A stretch of 47,785 nt of DNA from JADJWR01 sp964509545 (GTDB lineage Bacteria > Pseudomonadota > Gammaproteobacteria > Burkholderiales > Burkholderiaceae_F), in contig CAZDXQ010000027.1 of assembly GCA_964509545.1 (NCBI GenBank), forward strand, positions 1 through 47,785, in the 5' to 3' direction. Under the pieces are notes generated by a model that had not been told where the DNA came from, made no database searches, and worked only from the letters and a program-made list of their open reading frames with translations. A program made the translations under genes and the position numbers. Position 1 is the stretch's first letter, and each line of letters opens with the position of its first letter. Below are positions 35,146 through 45,580 of the stretch, one piece after another.

Positions 35146-35910
35146 ATGGCGGGCTTCGTCGTCATCGTCCCGGCGCGGCTTGCCTCGACTCGGTTGCCGC
35201 GCAAGCCGCTGGCCGACCTCGGCGGCCTGCCGATGGTGGTGCGCGTGGCCCGCCGTGCCGCGGACAGCGGCGCGCATCGCGTCGTGGTCGCGACCGACAG
35301 CGATGAAGTGCTCGCCGCCTGCCAGCGGTTCGATGTCGCGGCCATCCTGACCCGCGCCGACCATTGCACCGGCACCGACCGGCTTGCCGAAGCCATCGAC
35401 GCCCTGCAACTGACCGACGACACCATTGTGGCCAACGTGCAGGGCGACGAGCCGCTGCTGCCACCCGAGGTCGTCGCCCGCGTCGCCGCACTGCTGGCGC
35501 AGCGACCCGAGTGCGCCATGGCCACGGCCGCGCATCCCCTGGCCGACGCCGCCGAGTTCTTCAATCCGAACGTGGTCAAGGTGGTGACCGATGCGAACGA
35601 CCGGGCGCTGCTGTTTTCGCGCGCGCCGATTCCCTGGGCGCGCGACGCCTTTGCGCTGACGCGGCAACGACTGCCTGACGGCCTGCCGGCGTGGCGGCAC
35701 GTGGGCCTTTATGCCTATCGCGCCGGCTTCCTGCGCCGCTTCCCGCAGCTTGGCCGGGCACCGATCGAAACGCACGAGAACCTGGAGCAGTTGCGGGCGC
35801 TCTGGCACGGCTACGCCATCGCCGTGCTGCCGCTGGCCGAGCCGCTGCCGCCCGGGGTGGACACGGCCGAGGATCTGGCCCAGGTGCGTGCGCTGCTGTC
35901 CGGGCAGTAG
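35146..35910 (+). CDS. kdsB: CMP-KDO synthetase KdsB
   Basis: Activates KDO with CTP for lipopolysaccharide assembly. 254 residues. Conserved parts: VIVPARLASTRLPRKPLADLGGLPMV, VATDSDEV, VQGDEPLLPP (metal-binding Asp), RAPIPWARD, RHVGLYAYR and PIETHENLEQLRAL. Ends the exbB-exbD-lpxK-trm112-kdsB run, which concerns the cell envelope. Confidence 0.97.
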   Translation: MAGFVVIVPARLASTRLPRKPLADLGGLPMVVRVARRAADSGAHRVVVATDSDEVLAACQRFDVAAILTRADHCTGTDRLAEAIDALQLTDDTIVANVQGDEPLLPPEVVARVAALLAQRPECAMATAAHPLADAAEFFNPNVVKVVTDANDRALLFSRAPIPWARDAFALTRQRLPDGLPAWRHVGLYAYRAGFLRRFPQLGRAPIETHENLEQLRALWHGYAIAVLPLAEPLPPGVDTAEDLAQVRALLSGQ

Positions 35911-35922
35911 CGGCACGGGCCT

Positions 35923-35956
35923 TTCGCCGGGCTGCGGCCCGCTCGCGCCCGGCGAA
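35923..35956 (+). repeat. 10-bp inverted repeat after kdsB
   Basis: Arms TTCGCCGGGC (35923-35932) and GCCCGGCGAA (35947-35956), perfect, with a 14-base GC-rich loop. It lies 12 bases after the kdsB stop and may act as an mRNA end or stabilising hairpin; no T-run follows. Confidence 0.6.
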
Positions 35957-36047
35957 TCCGCCGGGACGCGACGCACCGGCAGGCGCCGCGCGCTGCCGAC
36001 TTGGCAGCCGCTAGACTCGCCGCCGCCTTGTTTTCGAGGAGCACCCG

Positions 36048-37628
36048 ATGAAGCAATTCGGCTTCGCGCTGGCGCTGTCCGCCACTCTTCTGACCATCGC
36101 TGTCGACGCCAGAACGCTGCGCTGGGCCTCGCAGGGCGACCCGCAGACGGCCGATCCGTACTCGCAGAACGACGGGCTCACCAACATGTTCTCGCAGTCG
36201 GTGCACGACACGCTGGTGATGCGCGACAACGCGCTGCGCCTGGTGCCGGGTCTGGCCGTGAGCTGGCAGCAGGTCAATTCGACGACCTGGCGATTCAACC
36301 TGCGGCGCGGCGTGACGTTCCACGACGGCTCGCCGTTCACCGCCGACGATGTCGTCTTCTCCTACGACCGCGCCCAGCACCCCAACTCGCAGCTGCGCCA
36401 GTACTCGGTGCCCGTCGGCAAGGCGCGCAAGATCGACGATTACACGGTCGAGTTCATCCAGGACAAGCCGAATCCGGTCACGCTCGAACATGCGACCACG
36501 ATCTACATCATGAGCAAGGCGTGGAGCCTGAAGCACAAGGTCGAGCGGCCGCTGGATTTCAAGGCCAAGGAGGAAACCCACGCCTCGCGCAATGCCAACG
36601 GCACCGGCGCGTGGATGCTCGTCTCGCGCGAACCCGGCATCAGGACGGTGCTCAGGCGCAATCCAGACTGGTGGGGCATCAAGGACGGCCGTGCGCCAGG
36701 CAATGTCACCGAGGTCGTCTACACGCAGGTCAGCGCCGACGCGACGCGCACGGCAGCGCTGCTGTCGGGGCAGATCGACTTCATCCTCGATCCGCCGCCG
36801 CAGGACCTGGCGCGTCTGGAAGCGAACAAGGACACCAGGGTCGTCCGCGGGCAGGAAAACCGCGTTGTCTTCTTCGGCTTCGACCAGCACCGCGACGAGC
36901 TGCTGTACTCGAACGTCAAGGGCAGGAACCCGTTCAGGGACCTGCGCGTACGGCAGGCCGTCTATCACGCGATCGACATCGAGGCGATCCGCACGCGCAC
37001 GATGCGCGGCTCGGCCCTGCCCACCGGCGGCATCACGCCGTCGACGCTGCCGTCGTCGCCGGAGATCGAGCAGCGGCTGCCTTTCGACGCGGACAGAGCG
37101 CGGAGACTGCTCGCCGAGGCCGGCTATCCGAACGGCTTCGAGGTCACGCTCGACTGCCCGAACAACCGCTACGTCAACGACGAGGAAATCTGCATCGCCG
37201 TCGCCGCGATGCTCTCCCGCGTCGGCATCCAGACGAAGGTGACGGCGCTGCCGCGCACGAACTATTTCCCCAAGCTGGAAAAACACGACACCAGTTTCTA
37301 CATGCTCGGCTGGGGCGGCGCCATCACCGATGCGCAGACCACGCTGTCGCCGGTGCTGCGGTCGTTCGACGAGAAGACCGGCAACGGCAGCTACAACTAC
37401 GGCCGCTACGTCAACTCGAAGCTCGACGCGCTGATCGACGCCGCGGCGGTGGAGATGAACGTCGACAAGCGCCGGCAGATCATCTGGGACGCCTTGAAGG
37501 AGCACAACGCCCAGGTGCACCACGTGCCGCTGCACCGGCAGATGATCCCGTGGGCGATGCGCAGCAACGTCACCGTCGTGCACCGGGCTGACAACGTGCT
37601 AAACATGGAATCGGTCCGAATGGACTGA
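36048..37628 (+). CDS. ABC-transporter substrate-binding protein (family 5, peptide type)
   Basis: Periplasmic binding protein of 526 residues. Signal peptide MKQFGFALALSATLLTIAVDA, then the family-5 fold: TLRWASQGDPQTADPY, LVPGLAVSWQ, TWRFNLRRGVTFHDGSPFTADDVVFSYDR, RNPDWWG and RVGIQTKVTALP. Members bind peptides, opines or nickel. No permease or ATPase genes are adjacent, so it is an orphan whose transporter is elsewhere. GAGGAG precedes the ATG. The last ten codons lie inside a long imperfect inverted repeat (37592-37647). Confidence 0.9.
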   Translation: MKQFGFALALSATLLTIAVDARTLRWASQGDPQTADPYSQNDGLTNMFSQSVHDTLVMRDNALRLVPGLAVSWQQVNSTTWRFNLRRGVTFHDGSPFTADDVVFSYDRAQHPNSQLRQYSVPVGKARKIDDYTVEFIQDKPNPVTLEHATTIYIMSKAWSLKHKVERPLDFKAKEETHASRNANGTGAWMLVSREPGIRTVLRRNPDWWGIKDGRAPGNVTEVVYTQVSADATRTAALLSGQIDFILDPPPQDLARLEANKDTRVVRGQENRVVFFGFDQHRDELLYSNVKGRNPFRDLRVRQAVYHAIDIEAIRTRTMRGSALPTGGITPSTLPSSPEIEQRLPFDADRARRLLAEAGYPNGFEVTLDCPNNRYVNDEEICIAVAAMLSRVGIQTKVTALPRTNYFPKLEKHDTSFYMLGWGGAITDAQTTLSPVLRSFDEKTGNGSYNYGRYVNSKLDALIDAAAVEMNVDKRRQIIWDALKEHNAQVHHVPLHRQMIPWAMRSNVTVVHRADNVLNMESVRMD

Positions 37629-37647
37629 TTCCATGTTCAGCACGTTG
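37592..37647. repeat. Long imperfect inverted repeat overlapping the 3' end of the binding-protein gene
   Basis: Arms 37592-37617 and 37622-37647 match at 24 of 26 positions around GAAT. The left arm encodes the protein end (NVLNMESV...); the right arm read on the other strand encodes the same residues. The gene's stop lies at the base of the right arm. It is a strong hairpin in RNA but without a T-run. Confidence 0.85.
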
Positions 37648-37658
37648 CGTCGTAGGCT

Positions 37659-37694
37659 AACTTGCCGCAGGCAAGTTAAGGGCGCGCAGCGCCC
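37659..37694. repeat. Two further tandem hairpins before pfp
   Basis: AACTTGCC-GCA-GGCAAGTT (37659-37677) and GGGCGC-GCA-GCGCCC (37680-37694), both perfect with identical GCA loops. A third, GCAGGCC-AAGC-GGCCTGC, follows at 37741-37758. They are probably RNA structures in the 3' or 5' flank of the neighbouring genes. Confidence 0.65.
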
Positions 37695-37814
37695 GGCCGC
37701 AGACACGATGTGTTGAACTTGCAGTCGGGCGGGCATTGACGCAGGCCAAGCGGCCTGCCGGCGCCGCCTTCTAGACTTCGCACTGCGATCGGCAACGACG
37801 ACAGGAGAGCCCAG

Positions 37815-39092
37815 ATGGCCCGTGCCAAGAGCGCCCCGCGCAACGCCTTTTACGCGCAGTCCGGCGGCGTGACCGCCGTGATCAACGCCAGCGCCGCCGG
37901 CGTGATCGAGACGGCGCGAAAACACAAGCACCGCATCGGCAAGGTCTTCGCCGGAAGGCACGGCATCATCGGCGCGCTGACCGAGGACCTGATCGACACC
38001 AGCCGCGAATCGGCGGCCGCCATCGCACGGCTCAAGCACACGCCGTCGGGGGCCTTCGGTTCCTGCCGCTACAAGCTCAAAGGGCTGGAGGAAAACCGCG
38101 CCCAGTACGAGCGGCTGATCGAGGTCTTCCGCGCGCACGACATCGGCTACTTCTTCTACAACGGCGGCGGCGATTCGGCCGACACCTGCCTGAAGGTCTC
38201 GCAGCTTTCCGAAAAGCTCGGCTACCCGCTGCAGGCGATCCACGTGCCCAAAACAGTGGACAACGACCTGCCGATCACCGATGTGTGCCCCGGCTTCGGC
38301 TCGGTGGCCAAGTACGTGGCGGTGTCGCTGCGCGAGGCAAGCTTCGATGTCGCCTCGATGGCCAAGACCTCGACCAAGGTCTTCGTGCTCGAGGTCATGG
38401 GGCGGCACGCCGGATGGATCGCCGCCGCCGGCGGCCTGGCCGCCGACAAGACGCATCCGATCCCGATCGTGATCCTCTTCCCGGAGGTCACGTTCGATCG
38501 CGACAGGTTCATCGCCGCCGTCAAGGACAAGGTGCAGCAGCACGGCTACTGCTCGGTGGTGGTCTCCGAGGGCGTCAAGGGCGCAGACGGCAAGTTCCTT
38601 TCCGACCAGGGGCTGCGCGACGCCTTCGGCCACGCGCAACTCGGCGGCGTGGCACCGGTGATCGCCAGCATGGTCAAGGACGGCACCGGCTTCAAATTCC
38701 ACTGGGCCGTGGCCGACTACCTGCAGCGCGCCGCGCGCCACATCGCGTCAAGGACCGACGTCGATCAGGCCTATGCGGTGGGCAAGAGCGCGGTCGAGTT
38801 CGCGCTGAAAGGCCACAATGCGGTGATGCCTGCCATCGTGCGCACGAGCAACAGGCCGTACCGCTGGAAGATCGGCATGGCTGCGCTGGCGGAAGTCGCC
38901 AACCGCGAGAAGATGATGCCGCGCGAGTTCATTAGCGCCGACGGCTTCGGCATCACCGAAGCCTGCCGCCGCTACCTGCTGCCATTGATCGGCGGCGAGT
39001 CCTATCCACCGTTCAGGGACGGCCTGCCCGACTATGCGGTGCTGAAAAATGTCGCAGTGAAAAGGCGGCTGGCGACAGAATTCAACGTCTAG
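37815..39092 (+). CDS. pfp: Pyrophosphate-dependent 6-phosphofructokinase
   Basis: Phosphorylates fructose-6-phosphate, using PPi instead of ATP, and can work in reverse. 425 residues. PPi-type signatures: YNGGGDSADT (residues 115-124), with Asp where ATP enzymes have Gly, and PKTVDND (145-151), with Lys where ATP enzymes have Gly. MGRHAGWIAAAGGLA and GHNAVMPAIVR are conserved. It resembles enzymes of methanotrophs and other proteobacteria that are linked with a proton-pumping pyrophosphatase. An AGGAGA ribosome site precedes the ATG. Confidence 0.92.
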   Translation: MARAKSAPRNAFYAQSGGVTAVINASAAGVIETARKHKHRIGKVFAGRHGIIGALTEDLIDTSRESAAAIARLKHTPSGAFGSCRYKLKGLEENRAQYERLIEVFRAHDIGYFFYNGGGDSADTCLKVSQLSEKLGYPLQAIHVPKTVDNDLPITDVCPGFGSVAKYVAVSLREASFDVASMAKTSTKVFVLEVMGRHAGWIAAAGGLAADKTHPIPIVILFPEVTFDRDRFIAAVKDKVQQHGYCSVVVSEGVKGADGKFLSDQGLRDAFGHAQLGGVAPVIASMVKDGTGFKFHWAVADYLQRAARHIASRTDVDQAYAVGKSAVEFALKGHNAVMPAIVRTSNRPYRWKIGMAALAEVANREKMMPREFISADGFGITEACRRYLLPLIGGESYPPFRDGLPDYAVLKNVAVKRRLATEFNV

Positions 39093-39155
39093 CAGGCGGT
39101 CTTTGCCCACGCTCGCTGCGCCGTCCGGCGTCAGGTCCGTGCAAGCTGTTGCGGG

Positions 39156-39161
39156 TAGAAT
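39156..39161 (+). promoter_or_regulatory. Putative -10 box (TAGAAT) upstream of adk
   Basis: TAGAAT followed by CCGCGCGC, the same context as the TATAAT box before ribF. It lies 108 bases upstream of the adk ATG; no clear -35. It may give adk its own start in addition to read-through from pfp. Confidence 0.4.
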
Positions 39162-39268
39162 CCGCGCGCTTCGAGAAAAGTAAACGAGCCCGGCGCCGGC
39201 AGATCGCGCCGCTTCCCGTCGCCCGCTGCGGCCGCGGGATCGACAACGACAAGCACGCAGGACTGGGG

Positions 39269-39922
39269 ATGCGCATCATATTGCTCGGGCCACCGGGGGC
39301 AGGCAAAGGCACCCAGGCAGCGTTCATCTCTGAACGCTTCGGCATCCCGCAGATTTCCACCGGCGACATGCTGCGCGCCGCGGTCAAGACCGGCAATCCG
39401 CTCGGCCTGGCGGCGAAGAAGGTGATGGACGCCGGGCAGCTGGTGTCCGACGAGATCATCGTCGGCCTGGTCAAGGAGCGGCTGAAGGAGGCGGATTGCT
39501 CGGCCGGCTATCTGTTCGACGGCTTCCCGCGCACGATCCCGCAGGCAGACAGCATGAAGGTCGCCGGCGTCAAGGTCGATTTCGTGCTGGAGATCGATGT
39601 CCCCGACGCCGACATCATCGAGCGGATGAGCGGCCGCCGCGTGCATCCAGCCAGCGGCCGCACCTACCACGTCAAGTTCAATCCGCCGAAAGTCGCGGGC
39701 CTCGACGACATCACCGGTGAGCCGCTGATCCAGCGCGACGACGACAAGGAGGAGGTCGTGCGCAAGCGCCTCGAGATCTACCACGCGCAGACGAGCGTGC
39801 TGATCGACTACTACGTCCGGTGGGCCGCGACAGGTGACGCCGCCGCGCCGCGTTATCGCAGGGTCGAGGGCCGCGGTAGCGTCGACGAAATCAAGCAGCG
39901 CGTGTTCGACGCGCTGCACTGA
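39269..39922 (+). CDS. adk: Adenylate kinase
   Basis: Interconverts ATP, ADP and AMP. 217 residues, long form with a LID domain. P-loop GPPGAGKGT (7-15), STGDMLRAAV, LFDGFPRTIPQA and the LID GRRVHPASGRTYHVKFNPP. The LID lacks the Cys set of zinc-binding forms. Upstream in-frame residues are not family-like, so the ATG at 39269 (MRIILLGPP) is used. Between pfp and hppA; connects the adenylate and pyrophosphate pools. Confidence 0.97.
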   Translation: MRIILLGPPGAGKGTQAAFISERFGIPQISTGDMLRAAVKTGNPLGLAAKKVMDAGQLVSDEIIVGLVKERLKEADCSAGYLFDGFPRTIPQADSMKVAGVKVDFVLEIDVPDADIIERMSGRRVHPASGRTYHVKFNPPKVAGLDDITGEPLIQRDDDKEEVVRKRLEIYHAQTSVLIDYYVRWAATGDAAAPRYRRVEGRGSVDEIKQRVFDALH

Positions 39923-39980
39923 ACGGTTCCCATCGCATTCTTTCTCGCATCACGCTTCCCCACTCAGTTAGGAGATCTCC

Positions 39981-42134
<2,154 letters not shown>

Positions 42135-42174
42135 GAAGGTGTGAAGGTTTCGTCGCAAGCGGCCCGAGAGCCTG

Positions 42175-42284
42175 CCCCGGACGTGATCCGGGGTCGCGCC
42201 GAGCCGCGCACCTGTACAGAGGCGTACAGCGAGCAGCGCAGGCGCGAGCCGGACACGAGGCATACCACTGCGGCATGCCTCGTG
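42175..42284. repeat. Three inverted repeats after hppA
   Basis: CCCCGGA-cgtga-TCCGGGG (42175-42193), CTGTAC-agaggc-GTACAG (42212-42229) and CACGAGGCAT/ATGCCTCGTG (42254-42263, 42275-42284). All perfect. No T-run. The 249-base gap between hppA and the next gene holds no other recognisable feature. Confidence 0.65.
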
Positions 42285-42383
42285 CCTGCGAGCGGGCGAG
42301 CGCGTGCCAGCGCGAGCGCGGCCGGCACGGCCGAGATCGGGACGCGCAGTAGAAAGATTCACACTCTCTGAGGCGGACGGCAG

Positions 42384-42851
42384 GTGTTCGAGGAAGAAGA
42401 CAAGGAGACCGGTTACGCGGTCTTCCTGGCAATCACGCTGGCGATCGTCGTCTCGCTGTCGGTGATCGCGGTCGCCGTCGGCAGCGCGATCGGCGAATCC
42501 GGTCGCAAGGCGGCTGCGGCCGGGGCGCGAAGCGTCCTGCAGGTGATCGCCCGCGTTTATTTCGAGGTCGGCAAGGCCGAACCGCCAGCCGACGTCGCGA
42601 TCCTGCTTAGGCCCGCGGTGCGCGCGGCGCAGGCCTCGCAGACGACGAAGCTGGTGCTTTCCGGCTACCACGACGCCAGCGGCGACGCCGCAGCCAACGC
42701 GGAACTGGCCAAGCGGCGGGCCTTCGCTGTCCGCGACGCACTGACGGCTGCGGGTGTGAGCGAGCAGCGGATCGAACTCGCCAGGCCGATGGTCACGCTG
42801 GGCGGAGCCGACGCGCTGGAAGCGCGCCGCGTCGACGTGACGCTGCGCTGA
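42384..42851 (+). CDS. Membrane-anchored OmpA-like protein
   Basis: Protein of 155 residues: short cytoplasmic N-terminus, one membrane helix (TGYAVFLAITLAIVVSLSVIAVAVGSAI), then an OmpA-like C-terminal domain (ARVYFEVGKAEPPAD, LVLSGYHDASGDAAANAELAKRRAFAVRDAL, RRVDVTLR). Such domains bind peptidoglycan through conserved Asp and Arg. The HDASGDAA and NAELAKRRA motif fits. Starts at GTG. Possibly linked with hppA by read-through; role unknown. Confidence 0.78.
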   Translation: MFEEEDKETGYAVFLAITLAIVVSLSVIAVAVGSAIGESGRKAAAAGARSVLQVIARVYFEVGKAEPPADVAILLRPAVRAAQASQTTKLVLSGYHDASGDAAANAELAKRRAFAVRDALTAAGVSEQRIELARPMVTLGGADALEARRVDVTLR

Positions 42852-42912
42852 CGATTCGAGGCGCGGCGCCGGTGCGGCCAGCCCTCACCGACGCCGGCCC
42901 CGGGTGAACCTG

Positions 42913-43434
42913 ATGGAACTGCGCGCCGCCGATTCCACCGACATCCCGGCAATCCAGGCCATCTACGCCCATCACGTGCTTCATGGCCTGGCCAGCTTCG
43001 AACTGGTGCCGCCGACGGTGGTCGAGATGCACGGCCGCTACGAAGCCATCACCGCCGCCGGCTACCCATACCTCGTCGCCACCGACGGCGACATCCTGCT
43101 CGGCTACGCCTACGCGAGTGCCTACAGGACGCGCCCGGCGTACCGCCACACGGTCGAGGATTCGGTCTATGTGGCCGCCGCGGCCGTCGGCCGCGGCATC
43201 GGTCGCCGGCTGCTGACGGCGCTGATCGCCGAATGCGAGCAGCGCGGTTACCGGCAGATGCTGGCAGTGATCGGCGACTCGGCCAACGCCCCGTCGATCG
43301 AACTGCACCGTGCCTGCGGCTTCGCGTTCAGCGGCACGCTGCGCTCGGTCGGCTACAAGTTCGGCCGCTGGGTCGATTCGGTGATCATGCAGCGGCCGCT
43401 GGGCGACGGCGATCGTTCGGCGCCCGGGGCGTAA
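42913..43434 (+). CDS. GNAT acetyltransferase, phosphinothricin acetyltransferase-like
   Basis: Protein of 173 residues: MELRAADSTDIPAIQAIYAHHVLHGLASFE, the family start of the Pat/YncA type. The acetyl-CoA loop is AVGRGIGRRLLTALI. C-terminal YRQMLAVIGDSANAPSIELHRACGF and SVGYKFGRWVDSVIMQ. Such enzymes acetylate amino acids or analogues (methionine sulfone, phosphinothricin). Exact substrate unknown. A GTG at 42904 is an alternative start. Confidence 0.88.
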   Translation: MELRAADSTDIPAIQAIYAHHVLHGLASFELVPPTVVEMHGRYEAITAAGYPYLVATDGDILLGYAYASAYRTRPAYRHTVEDSVYVAAAAVGRGIGRRLLTALIAECEQRGYRQMLAVIGDSANAPSIELHRACGFAFSGTLRSVGYKFGRWVDSVIMQRPLGDGDRSAPGA

Positions 43435-43561
43435 CTCGGCGGCCGGCACCGAAGCGCCGGATCGGCGCGTCACCGCAGGTCGGCCAAAGGTTACTCAGCG
43501 CACGACGACGAAATCGCAGGCGAAGTACAGCAGCGACGACGCCGGGCCGATGCGGTTCGCG

Positions 43562-43925
43562 TCACGCGCCTGCACCGATCAGCGATTCGACGCGGCCAAC
43601 CGGGACGAAGGCACGTCCAGCCGCGTCGCCGTGGTCGGCGCCAGGGATACCGCACGCCAGCCGCGCGGCGCCGATCGTCAGCGTTGTCCACGCCCCGCGT
43701 GTCGAATCGATGCGCACCAGGTAGGCCGTGCCCTGCGCGCCGGCGCGCACGAAGGTTGTTTCGACTTCGAACAGGCCGCGGATGCGGGTGAAGATCTCTC
43801 CGAAATCGAGGAAGAACGAGACGATCCGGCCGCTGCTTCGCGGCCGCATCATGACCTCGGTGCCTGACGCACAGCGGATCACCGCCGCGGCCGACGGCCT
43901 GGTCTCGACGCGATCGTCACGCGCG
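43562..43925 (-). pseudogene. FecR-like domain fragment (decayed)
   Basis: The minus-strand frame reads SGTEVMMRPRSSGRIVSFFL, LFEVETTFVRAGAQGTAYLV and RIDSTRGAWTTLTIG. The FEVxT-xVxAxxxGTxxxVRxD pattern is that of FecR domains. The start of the domain is missing and the frame runs into a stop at 43562; a further reading after a frame shift (43491 or so) ends in LLYFACDFVVVR. I judge it a remnant of a larger FecR-domain protein. A GTG at 43882 could make a 106-residue protein, so a short real gene is not excluded. Confidence 0.5.
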
Positions 43926-44180
43926 CAGCGTATGGCGCACGCCGAGTTCGTACCAGACGTTCGGGTTGTCCAGCGTCAGGTCGGCGACCAGCAACTCCTG
44001 GAACATGTCGGTGCGGATGTCGCCGGCGCGCGGTTCCTCGTCGGCGCGGAAGACTTCGCAGCCGGCGTCTTCGACGGCGGGCCGGATCAGTTGCGCGAAC
44101 ACGCGGTCGAAATCGACCGGCACGCCGTCGTGGTTGGGCTTGATGCCGAAAGACATGGCGACGAAAGCGTGCGGCTTCAA
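43917..44180 (-). pseudogene. N-terminal stub of a large multidomain protein
   Basis: 87 residues, MKPHAFVAMSFGIKPNHDGVPVDFDRVF..., then RADEEPRAGDIRTDMFQELLVADLTLDNPNVWYELGVRH. This is the N-terminus of large (500+ residue) proteins, often with TPR or TRAFs-binding domains (DUF4071-like); the N-domain resembles nucleoside deoxyribosyltransferase or TIR-like folds. The reading ends after RHTLRA, where such proteins normally continue. Relative to my memory of the family, one VVADL unit is missing before TLDNPN. TTG start after GGAGG. Junction with the FecR-like fragment falls at about 43915-43925. Confidence 0.55.
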
Positions 44181-44510
44181 TGAACCTCCGGGGGTCGACG
44201 CGCGGTGAGGCCAGGGCGGTGGTGGCGGCCTGACGGCTGATAACGCTCGGCCAAACGACGTGCGGTGTCAATCGCCGGCCGCCGCCGACGCCTCGATGCG
44301 CGTCGCGCCGAGCGCGGGTCGCCGGCCGTCGCGCCGCGCGAAACACGCATCGGCGCGACATCGTACCGGCGCTTTGGCCGTACGACGGCCCTCGTGTCGA
44401 TCGTATCCGCAGTGGTGAACAGCCGCCCAGGACAGGCAATTGCCGCCATCGCATCGCGTGGCCAGAATGACTTGCAGACAAACGCTCGAACCCTCGTCGC
44501 GATCGGCCGC
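44181..44510. other. Gene-poor stretch
   Basis: 330 bases between the stub and the next acetyltransferase gene. I see no family-like reading on either strand, no clear terminator and no repeat array. Confidence 0.35.
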
Positions 44511-44981
44511 ATGGCCACCGCCCCCACAGTCACCCTGCGTGAGATCAGCGCCAGCACGGTGCGGGCCGTGATCGCGCTTTCCGTGCGCGATGACCAGAGG
44601 CGGTTCGTGGCGACGAACGCGGAGTCGCTCGCCGAAGCACTGTTCAAGAAGGAAGCGTGGTACCGGGCGATCTACGCCGGCGAGCGCCCGGCAGGATTCG
44701 TGATGCTGTTCGACGAAGCGTTGCGTTTGCCGCCGCCGCATCCGCGCGCGGCGCTCTGGCCGTTCATGGTCGACCTGCCGATTCAGGGCCGCGACATCGG
44801 CAGCGCTGCGCCGAGACTCGTCATCGACCACGTGCGCTCTGCGGGCCCTTACTCGTCGCTTCAGGTGTCGTATTTCCCAGGCCCGGGATCCCCCGAGTCC
44901 TTCTATCGGAAGTTCGGTTTCCAGCCCACGGGCCGCGAGGACGAACGCGAGGTGATCATAGAACTCGCGCTGACCGGCTGA
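44511..44981 (+). CDS. GNAT family N-acetyltransferase, diamine-type
   Basis: Protein of 156 residues, MATAPTVTLREISASTVRAVIALSVRDDQRRFVATNAESLAEALF. Further: ERPAGFVMLFDE, WPFMVDLPIQGRDIGSAAPRLVIDHV and PESFYRKFGFQPTG. Resembles spermine/spermidine acetyltransferases such as SpeG/Bltd. The acetyl-CoA loop reads QGRDIGSAA rather than the usual QGKGYGRAA, so the glycine pattern is weakened. The frame extends upstream to 44265, but family similarity begins at the ATG used. Confidence 0.82.
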   Translation: MATAPTVTLREISASTVRAVIALSVRDDQRRFVATNAESLAEALFKKEAWYRAIYAGERPAGFVMLFDEALRLPPPHPRAALWPFMVDLPIQGRDIGSAAPRLVIDHVRSAGPYSSLQVSYFPGPGSPESFYRKFGFQPTGREDEREVIIELALTG

Positions 44982-45160
44982 TGGGGACCTGCGCACAAGG
45001 GCCGGCTTATGAGGTTCAACGTCGGCAAGAAGCGACGCTCAAACCGGCTCATCAGCGAGCGCCGCCGTTGGGGAACGGGCGTTCGGCGGTTCTCGGCCAG
45101 GAAGCGACGTTTGCGACGGTCGGCAGTGAGGATCTTCCTCATTCCTCGTGGCGCCTCGGA

Positions 45161-45580
45161 TCAGGTGCCGACAGGAAGGATGCGGAACCGCTTGCGACCA
45201 CCGATGCGCAGTGTCTGGAAGTGACGCAGGTCCAGCGTCAAGACTTCAGTGGTCCCGTGCCGTTCGGCGAGCACGACGATCGAGGCATCTGCAAGCCCAA
45301 TCTGCAAATCGCTGTAGCGGCGCATGACTTCACCGGCCCGCGCAACGTCGTCGGCCGTGAAAACCTCCAACCGATATGCGCCCCGCACCACCTCGTCCAG
45401 CAGCGCCGCTTGGGCATTCGCGCCGACATGGCGCATCAAGAGGTAGTCCAGTTCGGCAAGCACAAAGGGCGACAGCAGCAAAGGCCCTTTGGACGCCTCC
45501 AGGGCCGCACGGCACGGCGCATGCTTGCGCTGGCTTGCGTCCAGTGCGGCCAGCAGACCGCTCGTGTCGAGCAGGATCAC
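45161..45580 (-). CDS. vapC: PIN-domain toxin VapC
   Basis: RNase toxin of 139 residues. PIN acidic residues: LLDTSGLLAALD (D5), LAELDYLLMR (Glu), LADASIVVLAERH (Asp) and LTLDLRHF (Asp). All four are present, so it should be active. The GTG start overlaps the antitoxin stop (GTGA), typical of vapBC modules. Confidence 0.9.
   Translation of the reverse strand: MILLDTSGLLAALDASQRKHAPCRAALEASKGPLLLSPFVLAELDYLLMRHVGANAQAALLDEVVRGAYRLEVFTADDVARAGEVMRRYSDLQIGLADASIVVLAERHGTTEVLTLDLRHFQTLRIGGRKRFRILPVGT

Noticed and set aside
35711..37591. Plus-strand frame of 626 codons running through kdsB and the binding-protein gene
   Set aside because: Shifted reading of two real genes; Arg/Ala-rich with no motifs.
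43879..44481. 200-codon minus-strand frame over the stub gene
   Set aside because: Shifted shadow of the stub reading with Arg-rich composition and no motif.
44903..45224. Arg-rich readings on both strands between the diamine-type acetyltransferase and vapC
   Set aside because: Basic low-complexity readings in both directions reflect a GC-rich non-coding repeat-like segment, not a protein.
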